Positions 40,460 to 53,800 of a stretch of 64,000 nt of DNA are shown here, piece after piece. A program made the position numbers and the translations under genes. Location of the stretch: the NCBI RefSeq assembly GCF_964340395.1, contig NC_135551.1, forward strand, positions 7,741,879 through 7,805,878, given 5' to 3'. How positions within the stretch are numbered: the first letter of the stretch is position 1; every line of letters starts with the position of its first letter. Below the pieces are notes generated by a model. That model saw only the letters and a list, made by a program, of their open reading frames with translations, searched no databases and had not been told where the DNA came from. This stretch comes from Glandiceps talaboti. Its lineage: Eukaryota > Hemichordata > Enteropneusta > Spengelidae.

Positions 40460-41134
40460 TTTCTTGCATTTTAGACAAACTGTCCTGACCAGAAACAATT
40501 CTTTCTTTTTTTTGGCCTTAGACTACATGTACTCAAGGGGCAAGGTACATGTACGTGTGGAATTGAATGTATCTAGGAGGAAGCTAGTCGATAATATAAA
40601 AGCCATAATATATCGCCCAGCATCTCCAAAGGTGAACGGATTATGACTAACCATACTATCGTCACAAGTTAGACGCAAAATAGAAAATATTTAGTAGAAG
40701 TCTCAGGTTTAAAGTAGTAGCAGTTACGTAGCATATTAAAAATGCCCTGTTTATTAAAGTTATTGAACCAGGAAATACAGAAACTATAAGCAATATAACC
40801 TGAGAAGTACAGCGTTCAAATTGTTACTTATATAAACTTATATTGTGTATTGGTTTTTTTTACCTGTTGAACTTGTTGTGACTTCAGAAAATTAAAGAAC
40901 GACTCAATGTGACGTCATCCAATTTCACACACTCCCAACATGAAACACTGAGAAACACTGGTCAACTATTGTCATGCGCATATACCAATCTGGGGTCACT
41001 CGAGTCACACGAATTCGCCTGTGCCAACACTATACGCATTGAATCGTGTATGGCAATGAATGATGCTTTTAAAACTGCAACCTCCAACAACCACGAGTTA
41101 AAACCCCGTGGGTGGTACCATTACTAGGGGTGTG
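40460..41134. other. Intergenic; nothing recognised
   Basis: This could hold the TRIM gene promoter or a non-coding first exon. A 72-codon plus-strand ORF near 40909 has no family resemblance. Confidence 0.4.
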
Positions 41135-41736
41135 CGGCCAGTGCTGCCAGCTAGCCCCAGGCCCCATGCATTTTAGACCGTTTCAGGTTTCAAAAACTTG
41201 AAATAGGTCACAAATTTTAAAACAAAATACTTAAATACAAAGGTTGATACTATGGTGATTGATATAACGTTGACTATTTTATTGGGGTTGTCGGTGGCCG
41301 AGCGGTTAGCTCGAACGCCTCTTACCTCTGCAGCCTGGGTTTGATTAAATTTACCATGCTGTAAATAAGAAGCTAGCCCTAGGCCCCATGCATTTTAGAC
41401 CCATTTTAACCACAAACTCATCCCATTTTAGACCATTTCAGGTTTAAAAAACTTGAAAAAGGTCACAAATTTTAAAACGAAATACTTAAATACAAAGGTT
41501 GATACTATGGTGATTGCTACAACGTTGACTATTTTATTGGGGTTGTCGGTGGCCGAGCGGTTAGCTCGAACGCCTCTTACCTCTGCAGCCTGTCAAAAAC
41601 CAGTCGGCTGGGTTTGATTAAATTTACCATGCTGTAAGTAAGAAGAGTGTCGTTCAGTTTGACTCTACCGAACAACGTAGGTTTCCCCTCATGTAATTGG
41701 ACGTTGCCTGTTGGATGGTAAATAAATAAATAAAGT
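41135..41736 (+). mobile_element. tRNA-derived SINE with a partial tandem duplication
   Basis: GTCGGTGGCCGAGCGGTTAG and CTCGAACGCCTCTTACC occur at about 41287 and 41541, with matching 5' sequence (TTTTAGACC, GGTTGATACTATGGTGATTG) before each. The second copy continues to GGACGTTGCCTGTTGGATGG and a TAAATAAATAAATAAA tail. TGGCCGAGCGG fits a Leu/Ser-type tRNA A box, but no full cloverleaf is present. Confidence 0.75.
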
Positions 41737-42036
41737 TAGACTTCAGTAAGTATGATGGGTTGAAGATTGACCTACATGTATAAACCGTCCAACAATAAGC
41801 TGAATTACATCTCTGTTGTGCCGCTTGCTGTACGCTTTATGTTTCGATGTGAAGACAAATATTAAAGCTCTGATTTGCGAAAATGTTCTAAATCTCAACA
41901 AAATTGTTAAAAAATAATCAGAACTTGCAAGTTGCCAGATAGATTTAAGACCGTCTTGTTGTAGTTGTTCATGTTTCATGTTCTTTCATGTTTGCCAAAA
42001 CGCGTTTATAAACTTGAGTTTAAACTGATGGTAGCA

Positions 42037-42037
42037 G

Positions 42038-42079
<42 letters not shown>

Positions 42080-42435
42080 AGTTTTGAATGTCATAGAGAA
42101 CACGAACAGTGATACATGAACTGACTCAACTAAAAGTGGAAGGAGTCACATAAAAATGCCATTTTAAACGCACCCAGAAAACCCATCTTTTTAAAGTTCA
42201 TTATGGAGTGTAAGATTTTAATTTTTCTCTTTCCGCTTTGTATATGGCATTTTAATTATTATTATTTTTCCCATATTTTTTATTTGCATGACGCATTGTA
42301 GTACTTTATTGTATGGCATTTTTTTATATTTTTTTTAATCGGTACCTTTTATATGCAATCTTTTTTTTCTTTTTTTTTTATGTAAAGAGCACTGAGACGT
42401 AGTGTAGTGCGCTTTTAAGAAATTAAATAATAATA
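42037..42435 (+). repeat. (GAT)n tract and retroelement 3' end
   Basis: About 13 GAT units at 42037-42076 are followed by CAGAAAACCCATCTTTTTAA, resembling the RTHLFK end of LINE ORFs. A T-rich 3' UTR follows, with a GCGCTTTTAAGAAATTAAAT and an ATAATAAT tail near 42430. Confidence 0.5.
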
Positions 42436-43097
42436 ATCATCAGGAACGACCAGGCTGACCAAATTATAGTTTCGTCAATTAGATAAGGTTAAATTTTGAT
42501 CTTGAAACAAGCTAGTGGTTAATATATAAAAAGTCCCTAAAACATTTATATTGTCAGTGCATCAAAATATACATATTTTTTAATGACTGATGTGAATGAC
42601 TTGTAGATAAAATTAAAATAAAATTGTAGGTTCCAACTTTCATAGACTAGCTGGGCACACTATCGACATTCTGGACCGACATTGTCAAATACCAGCTTTT
42701 GTTCTCGAGCAGAAAGTGGTGAAAAAATATTATTACGACATCGAATATTATAAATTGAGGTGTTATGATTGAAATTATCGTATATTTAGGAATTGGGTCT
42801 AAATTTACACAGTTTTAGCGATATTGACTAAAAATGTCTAAGTTATCTTATGAGTAGGAGCACAGAGAAAAGGACGAATAATCAATTTTGTTCTCGCGAG
42901 CTTCCGGATTTCTAATGTTATTTTCTCTATATTTCAAATAAAGTTTTGAATATTGTTTTCTCTCACTTTGTTTCCAATATTTTCTACTGTTATCACTGTC
43001 TTATCAATAATTGGGCAATATAATCAATATGCAAGCTTCTAATTTCATATAGTTCATATAATTAATTTTCCAATTATATAAGTGTACATCATGTATA

Positions 43098-43562
<465 letters not shown>

Positions 43563-43565
<3 letters not shown>

Positions 43566-45407
43566 CAGAAGTTTGCATTCCAACAATTTGTGTAGGCCCA
43601 AAATCCATGGTTTGGCTTTACGGCATTCAGTTTAAATCTGGTTTTATTCTATAGTCATTCATTTGTAAGCTCAGGATAGGTTCTCTGTGGCTATAGTATG
43701 ATTTATATCACCGAAATTTTGAGTCAATAAAAGTTTTAAATTCATGTACTATATCTCTAGTATAAATAATATAATATAATTGAAATTTTCAGTCAATAAT
43801 GGGGTTTATATACATTCAAGGGATAACATCATACCGGGTACCTTACAGGTTAAACGCTGGCAGTTCTTCAGATCTAGACATATTCATGAAACGACAAATG
43901 TGCTGAGTAATTCCAGGAAGGGGTGATACTATTTAGTATAAAATGACATGTATTAGATACGTTTTTTTTGTTTCTCATATTTTTTACTTTGACTTTTCTT
44001 CTGATTTCGCTTATAAGAGTATTTTTTCACAACTCGATCAGTTTTGTAGTATAGCTTTATTCGTGGTCTGAACAAATCTGATTAAAAAATGATGTGGTGA
44101 AAACGGCTAGATGTCTTTATTTAACTTTTATTTCCATTGGTTTGTGACATTGTCTTTTTCAGGGTGATCGCCGCCATCCCATAGGTCTGAATTAGCACTT
44201 ATCATCGACGGTTTAAAACGAAATTGACTTTCTTCTTCACAAGTGACAAATGGAGAATGGGGAGAGGGTCGGGTTTTACTTAACAGACCATGTGTGATTT
44301 CCTCCCCCCCCTTGTAAATACTGAAGCCTCCCTAACTGAATAACATATGCATTGACTAAAAAGAGGAACTCTCTGGATTGCTGTTTAAAGTGGCATATAG
44401 GAGTTTTACTAAGTGAATATACCAAACAAGTTGAGTTTATACGTTTTTGAGTGTAATTTTGTGGCATCGCGCATTTAGAAGGTACTCACAGTATTGTACT
44501 TGTTTCCTTTGGTGAATGCATTTTATATATATGAAAAATTAAAGTGTCCGTTCGTGAAAGAATAAAGATTTATACTCAAGAAGTCATCACTCCACCAATC
44601 CGAGTGATATTGTTGAACTGAAGGTTACGAGTAGAACAAAGTGACGATTTATAACACTAGGAGAAACAAAAGAAAGCATAAATTAAGTGTTGAGGGCAGT
44701 ATACTGATTGGCGAATGTTCAGTCACAGTCGACAGTCCCGCCAGTCTTGTCTAGTCGTCCACAGGCATTTGTTTCCAGAGTTATGTCTCAGAATATTTCT
44801 ATCAGAATAATATCGTTAATATTGACGTATTTTATAGCCAACTATATATGTAAGGGGTAAAATTACACTTGTTTTGTGTGATCGCGCAGGTCCAGTCGCC
44901 GCGAAAGAAGACTCTAACTTTTGTTATTTCGAAGTTTGTGAATTCTGCATATGCTAGAGGGCCTGGGGAATACCCTTCATATCGAGAACGAGGTTGACGT
45001 CATTGGCCATGGCGGTCATTACAAATCACAATATGTTGTTGGATGTATTTATACGTCTATTTTCGTAGTACCGTCAAGAAACAGAGTAAGTGCAATCGGA
45101 GATAGACAGCATTGTGTGAACCATGGATGTATTAGGAGACAAGAAAAACGCTGTCCTCTCCTTGTGACCCACTGTAGTTAGAGTGAAAAACAGTGCAAAC
45201 CGTGAACTCGTAGTTTAGTCTTCCTGAGTCCTTGTGAATGTCAAAATTGAGTTTCGACTTATCTGTCTGTCAGGTGGACGAGTGTAAATGTAAACTGTAA
45301 GCCTGGAAATTGGAATGCAATGCCTTAGATGTTTGAATGAGATTATTACCCGCAAAGTAGTTTAACACTTCTGATAAAGTGTATCATTTTTATTTATCAT
45401 TGTAGAA
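43563..45407. other. Intergenic; nothing recognised
   Basis: No coding exon is supported. A half copy of the 9.8-kb MITE motif lies at about 44108. A 76-codon ORF at 44951 has no family resemblance. The 44.7-45.2 kb part is less AT-rich and could be promoter-proximal to FANCE, but this is a guess. Confidence 0.4.
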
Positions 45408-46035
45408 AACTATACCCCACTGTACAATATCTTACCCACAACTCTCTCTGATTGGTATGCTTGGAGGTTCCTTATTTTATAACTTTTTCAATAATCCATA
45501 CTTTTCAACATTTTAAGCATAGTAATTAAGTTTAATAAATATGTAGCAAAGGAACGCTTAGGAATCAAAACTAAAGTTCTAAATTTTGTATAAAAATGAA
45601 CTAACAACTAAATTTAGCATGTGCTGTGAATAAAACACTTTTCACTGTCAAAGTGTCAATAACTTGGGTAGTCAGTGTGTATGATGAGTTTTAGTATGTA
45701 AATGTCTTTTGTCATACCTATTCAAATAAATCTATATCTTTGGCAAAGTAATAACAGGTGCATATATTTTCCTTAGTTTCGTCGCAAATATTCAAGAAAA
45801 TCTGCTGACAAATTTTCTAAAATTGCTACTCCTACAATAAATCACTGATACCAGAACTGATGAAAATGGGTATTCATAAACTCATCAGTGGCAATTCTAC
45901 ACTTGCCAAATGGAAAAAAATGTTTTTACAAAACCCTATACACTGGTGAGATTTGTCTGACTTCAAGGAGATGATGTCCAACACTACAAATCAGAGAGAG
46001 TTGTGGGTAAAATGTTGTAGTGTACCCCTTCCCAT
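45408..46035. mobile_element. Foldback element upstream of FANCE
   Basis: TTACCCACAACTCTCTCTGA near 45432 is mirrored by TCAGAGAGAGTTGTGGGTAA near 45992. Weaker inverted similarity extends outward to CTATACCCCACTGTACA / TGTAGTGTACCCCTTCC. The ends enclose about 600 bp without coding sequence. It finishes about 390 bp before the FANCE start codon. Confidence 0.6.
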
Positions 46036-46423
46036 GTAAATAGATCTGTAGACACCCCCTTCCCTACACAGGTACTCGAATCAATCTGATTTTTAAAAAA
46101 AAGTGTGGTAAATAAGACTTATTATGTGCTTCTCACTGAATAATGTATTTGTAGGTCAGAAATTAAAAGTGTGAGATATGATATCAGAATTAGTTCAGAT
46201 CTGTGAGAAAATTTTCACAAATGTTTAATTTTATGCCAAAGTAAATAAACTTTCTCAATCTCAGTCAAGCAGCAGTATTAATATGTAATATAACAAAACG
46301 AAATCATTGTCTTTCTATCTTTCTTCCCCTTTTTTAAATAGAGTTTTTGTACAAGAAACATACTTTAAACTGATGAAGATTTAAAATGTGAGAACTTGTT
46401 AGAAATAAACTGAACACTTAACA

Positions 46424-49400
46424 ATGGAAGATTTAATCTTGAAACTACCCAGACATTGGCAAGGTGTGATTGCAGCATTAAGTGTAACTCAGAAAGCTGT
46501 ATTGTCAGGACAGTGCTGGCTACGTCAACAAACACAGCTATCATGGTGTGATCTGTTGATGTCTCTTAGTCAAGAAGAACCAGTGATAGATCGCAACGAG
46601 ACACTGTCTTTGTAAGTTATTTGTAAACCCTTCCTTTAAGTTAAAAACTTATTTTGGATCTAAAGAAGGCGATAAGCACTTAGAAGTCATTAATATTTAT
46701 TGTTCCTCTAATGCATATTCATATGTGCTGACTCCCATTAGACAACACTGGATCATTACGAAGACATTCACAGAACAAAGAATGCAAAACAAGATTGGTT
46801 TAATGTTTCTTGGCAGTTACATAAAATGTGTGTAATGTGTACAATTGTATAGAATTGTGAAATGACCTCAGAACCAAGACTTTATGAGAATGCCTTATTT
46901 CCAGAAATGTGTTCCCCTATTAAAATAGGTTCTTGTATTTGTGTTACATTATCAGTAAGAAATACATAGGTACTGGGTATTTATTTATTTATTGTATCCC
47001 TTTTGTATCAGGGGCTCACTAAGAGTGTTAGGAGCAGCTCTAACAAAAAATTAAAATACATACACTACTAAAAAGATGATTAAAAAAAGAAACATATACA
47101 GGAACAAACAACAAAATAAACCAAAGTGAGGTAAGAATATTGATAAAATGAAAATAAAAATGAAAATAAAAATAACAATGTATGCTTCAAATGTTAGTTT
47201 GGTATATGTTTTGTCCAGGACCAACTTTGTAATACAGTGTACAGACTGATAGCTCATATCAACATGTCGCGACAATAGTTACTTAGTTTCCATAGTAACA
47301 ATTGCGAATTTCTTTCTTGCAGTAAACCCAGGCTGTTTTTGTTTCCAGTCGACATACAAAGAAATCTTTTATCTTTCATACAACAACAACGAGAAGACAT
47401 TCAAACTCAAGATTTGAAGAATTTTGTTGAATCAATTCAAGAACATTCAGTACATGATAGATGGATCAACTGTCTTGTTTTGGAGTTATCACAAAGTTTG
47501 CATTCAGTCACAGGAAGTGGATTTGCGAACTCGGAATATTACCTTTCGCCTGATCTTTCAACTTTATGCAAACAAATAAACAACAGTAAACAAACAATAC
47601 ATCAATTTGATTGGCTGTCACAGTATGTTGCTAAGCAACATGCAGAGTCAAAGAATGAATGTGCAGAGAAAGATGAAGATAGGGCGAATGGAGAATTTGG
47701 AAATGGATCTGAAGCAAAAATAGAAATGAAAAATTTAAACACCGAAGAGAACAAAATGAACTTTGTTGAAGAAGATGATAGATTTGATGAAAATGTTCAT
47801 GATGGCGTTATTCAGAAGGTAACGGGTGACAAGTGTGTGATTAGCGCCGCCCCAAGTCACATGATTGATGACGTCATAGTTATTGATTCTAGCTCTGAGG
47901 ATGAGATGCCTGTCAATATGGAGACTGACATCATAGCAACGAAGGATGAAGTGGTGATGAATGATGTCTCTATGGAAACAGATACAAACAGTCAGGAACT
48001 TGACAATGATGTGAAGGTGTGTGATGTAATCTTTGCTTAAATCTTTCAATTGATAATATTGAATTTGAAGTTCATCTTCTCTTGTTCTGTATCCCATTTG
48101 TCAAAGTGGAAAATACTGCGAAAGTCATTCACAAAAAATTACAGATCATGAGCTATGGTGTAAACATAGCTAAGCCATAGAGAATGAAGGCTGGCTTCAC
48201 TGTCTATGGTTAAGCTGCTGGAAAGGTCACATGAGTTGTGGTTTTATCAACTTACAGTCACCTGCAGTGGCCCAATGATATAAGGAAGTAATTTAAAGGG
48301 TTTAATTACATCATACCAATATCATTCCAAAAATGGTTGCATCAAGCAGTGATCTTTACATCACCTACTTGTGAATACAGACTCTGTGATGTCACAAAGA
48401 CAGTTGGAAAGAACAGAGCCAACTGGTTGATTTAATGCAGCATGAAATTAATGAATGGGTTAAAGGATAGGATCTTGGTTGGTAGTATGGAATTATTCAA
48501 CGGTGTCATTACACGTTAAAACACCTGGGGATTCTTTACCCTTTCTCAAACTATTTTTGTTAAAATGATTTAGTACGCTTGAGTGAATGATACATCATTT
48601 CCTGTACTTTGGGTGAGTTTTATGTTCTGAAAACTTCTTCAAACCTAATGTTTACATAGTAAATCCCAGGTTTGTTCTCTCATTAGTTTTATCTTATTTT
48701 TGTGGTACCAGAAAGGTTAGATGGGAGTTTTTTTTTCTTTTGGACCAACTTTTTCAATAGCTCTGTCACTGCAGTTCCAGACAAGTTTATTTCTCACCTA
48801 ATTTTTGATGATCTTTGTGTAGATGACATAGCCCCCCCCTCCCCCCCCCCCCCCCGCGCTACAGTAAATGACATCCATCTCATAAATAACTATTAACTAA
48901 AATAAGTCAGACTCTATATATATATATATGTACATGTATGCTATTGCAGGTGTCAGCTGATAAACTGAAGGACATATTACAAAGTATGGTTGTAGTTGAC
49001 GGTAGTCATGTACAAGTACCACCAGAGTTGGACATCTTTACGAAGTATACATCACAGGTGGTGAGTAGTTAGTGTTATAATTACATATCTCCCAGTGACA
49101 AATTGTATTGATGTGGATACGTAGCTAGGGCTGAATTCAACTTCTATATTTGGTAGAGAGATTAGGTGAACTGATTCAGCTACAATTTTGTATTAACTTC
49201 CATTGGTCTAATAAATTACAACCATATAAATTTGGTAGTCTAGATACAGTGTTTAGTAGTCTATGTGTCCTGGACTACTGCTAATTTGGTAGTCTAGATA
49301 CAATGTTTAGTAGTCTATGTGTCCTGGACTACTGTTAATTTGGTAGTCTAGATACAGTACTTAGTAGTCTATGTGTCCTGGACTACTGTTAATTTGGTAG

Positions 49401-50784
49401 TCTAGGTGCAGACTGTTTAGTAGTCTATGTGTCCTGGACTACTGTTAATTTTGAATCCTGGTACTATTGGTATTGCATTGCAGTGTCAAACCAGTATTGG
49501 TTACCTGTATGCATATGTGTGCATAAGTTTTCCATACAAACTGTTAAAAACATGTGAACACACACAGATACAACATGAAAAGGGATTGTTTGACTGTATG
49601 TAACCTATTTCAGGCCATTTGGAGATTTCCTGCATGGGTTTATGGGAAATCATCTCGCGATGACATCATTTTTTACCCTTATTTTCTTCGTCTTGCCAAT
49701 ATACACACACACTGCTACTTGCAGGAAATCTCAAAATGGCTGAACACATGTCAAGTGCATTAGGGCTTCTTACCAGATTTCAAATTTGAGTATGTTACCG
49801 GGGTGTTATTTTTATCACCCCAAATTATATGTAACAGCAAGTTAATAGCAGTAATCAATCAGGGCTTGAAATTAACTTTTTTCTTTGGTTGATCCTAGTG
49901 GGCTACCAATTTCAGAAAGTGGTAGCCCAAGGATGGCGACCAGTAGTCCCATATTCCTGAACTTAAAACAGAATTCCTTTATTGGAAATATGTGTGCTTT
50001 CAAGTCCATAAATCATCCATCCTTTACATTGTAAATCATCACATAATCAGTGGTAGCCTGAGTGGGATACCAGCTGAAAATTATGGTAACCCCATGACAA
50101 GAATTGGTAGTCTGTGGACATGGGACTACTGGTAATTTCAGGCTTTGCTAATACAAGTGCAGTTAAGGCAGAAATAAGTCTAACTGGACAGAAAGTCAAT
50201 ATTGAAGAAAAATGTCAGTCATCTTGGCTGTGTAGATATGTACTAATGTTCAAACTATTTTCATATCCACAGGTAGAGCGTGTCTGTACATACCTAGCAT
50301 TGTCAACATTACCAGAGTCAACTGTGTACAATCTAACACAAGCAGTAGGTCATCTACAGCCTGAACCAAGTTTTAGTAACTCCTGTATCATTGCAGCATG
50401 CTGCTTCTTGCCAAAGGTAAAAAATGGAATTATTTGCTCTGATATGTTTGGGGAGGAACCAAGTACTGTAGCCAATATTTGGAGTACCGATATGTTGAAG
50501 GTCTTGAAAAGAAGACTGTCACAGTAATATATTTATTGTACAAGTCAATGGCGAGTGATGTCAGTTATGTGCTAAAAGCATCAATGTTTTATTTTACTGC
50601 TGTTGAAATTTCATCTTTTATTTGGTTGTAAAGTTCAAAAGTTATAAATGTATGTACTTGGTTCCAAATATGAAGTTGATGTTTATGTATACAAAACTTC
50701 TATACATGTCGGTAGTCTATCTAGGATTCGTATTCACCTTCCATACACTTCCTGTCAGAAAGACAAATTCCAAATCCATGCTAA

Positions 50785-50858
<74 letters not shown>

Positions 50859-53800
50859 GTGTGTGTGTGTGTGCGTGTGCGTGTGTGCGTATGCATACAT
50901 CCATGTGTATGTACATACGTATGTATGTATACAATGTAGACTGAGCAATAAAAGGGTAAATTCTATTTTTGTGTTATTCTCAGCTGCAAGAATTACAACA
51001 GACTGCATCCAGAACAATGATGTCAGCTGTCATGAATTTCAGTGAAAAGTTCCCTAGGCCAATCATTGATGGGGTCTTGGTACCAATATGCAGTCACCTA
51101 GGGAGTCCACAGTCTGATATCATCTGCAGACTAGCTAGGGAGACATTCAGCAGTGATATGAGGGTGTGTTTGTACAGGTATGAACATATGGATGATTCCT
51201 GGACCAATTTCTAAATGAGAATAAATAAAATTTTATAAATGTACTGTAGGAAATTTACATCTTTACCAAACTATGATATCATTAGGGACCATCACACATA
51301 GTCACACAAACTCAACAAATGAACATCACTTGTTCAGTTCAAAACCCTCTCTCCCCAAAATGAACGTTCACAAGTGTGGCATCAAACATTTATTTATGAT
51401 GTAAACTATGATGAAAACTGTAGCGGGCACATCACAATAATTGATGTAATGTAAAAACATGATTGTAAACACATTCAAAGAGACCCAGCACCATATCTCA
51501 CAATAGAAGCAAATTTTCATCAACTTGTCAATATCTCAGTAGTAAATATAAAAGCTGTTATCATTGAAGGAGTGAAAGTTTTCTGTCGAAATGTGGTTAG
51601 AAGTGTGAAAATGAAGTTAAGCAATCGCATTGACGCTAGACCCCCTCCCCCACCAAACAAACGAAGTTCGTTTATTGAGCTTGTGTGACATTATGTGATA
51701 ATTGTCCCTTACAAAGGAAATGATGCCTTGGTACTCACACAGTATGTGTGAATAACACAAAATGTTCATCAGCTTAGTGGATCAAATGATTTAGAAAGGT
51801 TATAATGGACAAGTAGTTCAAAGTTTTTTGCTTTGAGCCTTCAATCTGTCTTGGTTGACGATCCTCATCAGAATGACAAATTCTATACTTACAGCTGACC
51901 ACTATGAACGTTTCACAACTCCACAAGGATTCCTGCACTGGAAGATCAGCTCTGGATAGAGGTTGGATTACAATAGGGGGAAACAAGACTGCATCGTTTA
52001 GTCTAAGGGATACCTTTATTGATTGTTGATATTAAGTTTTTAAAATGTTTTAAAAAGAAGTTATTTGTCTAGCAATGTAATACAAGTGTTAGTAGTGTGT
52101 ATAATGAGATGATAGAGAGGTTTCAATATGAGTTACTGTCGTCCATTTTGTTGTTACGCTAGTAAATTTAATGTCTGTCACGATTCCTTATTTTCACCCT
52201 AAACTTTCATTTCAGGAAACTTTGTGAGATTGATATGGAGTGGACAGTTTCTACAAGTCATGTCTTTCAGACCCTATTAGATCTAAAGGTAGGAATTACA
52301 AAATAAAGAGATAAACTTGTCATGACACAGTTCCGTTCTTCTGTTTTTCGTCATAAATTATTGTTAAAGGCCAAGGTTTTAATCCCAGGTTCTCGTATTA
52401 GTGTTATCTTATCAGTGGAGCCATGAGGATTACATAGGATTATTCTTTTGTTCTGGACCAACTTTTTCTATATCTGTTGTCAGACGACTAATTTCCTCAT
52501 CTGAATTTTTTAATCCTTTTTCTAAGGGACGATTGCACAATGTCGCACAAGCTCAATAAACAAACTTCGATTGTTTAGGACAAACCCCCCTCCCCTTTCT
52601 CCCCTAAATGAACATTCTAACTTCACAAGTGTGACATTAACATGTTAATATATGATGTAAACCATGATATTAAAAAATACCGCCAATGGCGTTGTAACAC
52701 AACTGTACAGTTTTTAAAAATGTTTATCCATATGGTAGTCCATGCTAACAATAAGTGTTCATTTGGTGAATGACTATCCAGTTGCCTATCCAACCATGTT
52801 GCTATCTTTACGATATATGCTATCATTTGGCTGTTGCCATGGGCGTGGTCTTGTTGCTAGGCATATTTGCATACATTTTTGTATGTTTTTGTTCACTTGT
52901 GTATGAATTCCTGATATTATCTTTGCAATATACGTGATCATTTGGCTGTTGCTATGGGCGTGGTCTTGTTGCTAGGCACATTTGCATACATTTTTTGAAT
53001 GTTTATTCATGTCTTTCTATTCCTGTTGCTATCTCTGCAATATATGTGATTATTTGGATGTTGCTATGGGCGTGGTCTTGTTGCTAGGCAAATTTACATA
53101 CATTTTTTGAATGTTTAATCAATTGTCTATTATAGTATTAATCCCCGTTGTTATCTTCGCAATATATGTGATCATTTGGCTGTTGCTATGGGTGTGGTCT
53201 TGTTGCTAGGCACATTTGCATACATTTTTTGAATGTTTATTCATTTGTCTTTCTATTCCTGTTGTCATCTTTGCAATATGTGTGATTATTTGGCTGTTGC
53301 TATGGGCGTGGTCTTGTTGCTAGGCAAATTTACATACATTTTTTGAATGTTTATTCAATTGTCTATCAATCACGGTTGTTATCTTTGTGAAATACGCGAC
53401 TGTTTGGCTGTTGCTATGGGCGTGGTCATGGTTGTTAGGGTATTTGCATACATTTTTTGAATGTTTACTCATTTGCCTACCAGATGATGTTGTTATTTGA
53501 CCAAAATATACTGCCATTTGGTTGTTGCTAAGGGCGTGGTCACGGTCGCTAGGGCCAATTTTGTCAAAATGTTTTGAAGAAAATGTGCAGAATAACACTT
53601 TCTGAAACATCTCACCAAGTTTCAGACTCGTGACCAAGTACTTTTTGAGATATACATGTAAGTTTTTGACCAAAAATGAACATTTTTACACCTAATTTGC
53701 ATATCACTCATGGAATCATTGTATGCTTAATATTTCTTCATCCATACATCCCTAGAACGCATTCCCATTAAATTTCAGTGCAATCTGCTCAGTAGTTTTG

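Noticed and set aside
38597-40646. Long His-Thr-Tyr-Ile and Met-Tyr-Val-Cys ORFs on both strands (also 25.9-26.2 kb)
   Set aside because: Tetranucleotide CATA/ACAT repeats open in several frames at once.
41287-41600. Pair of tRNA-Leu/Ser genes
   Set aside because: Only the 5' half is tRNA-like; both copies lead into shared SINE sequence with an AAAT tail.
44951-45181. 76-residue ORF upstream of FANCE as a separate small gene
   Set aside because: No recognisable domain and no support beyond being open.
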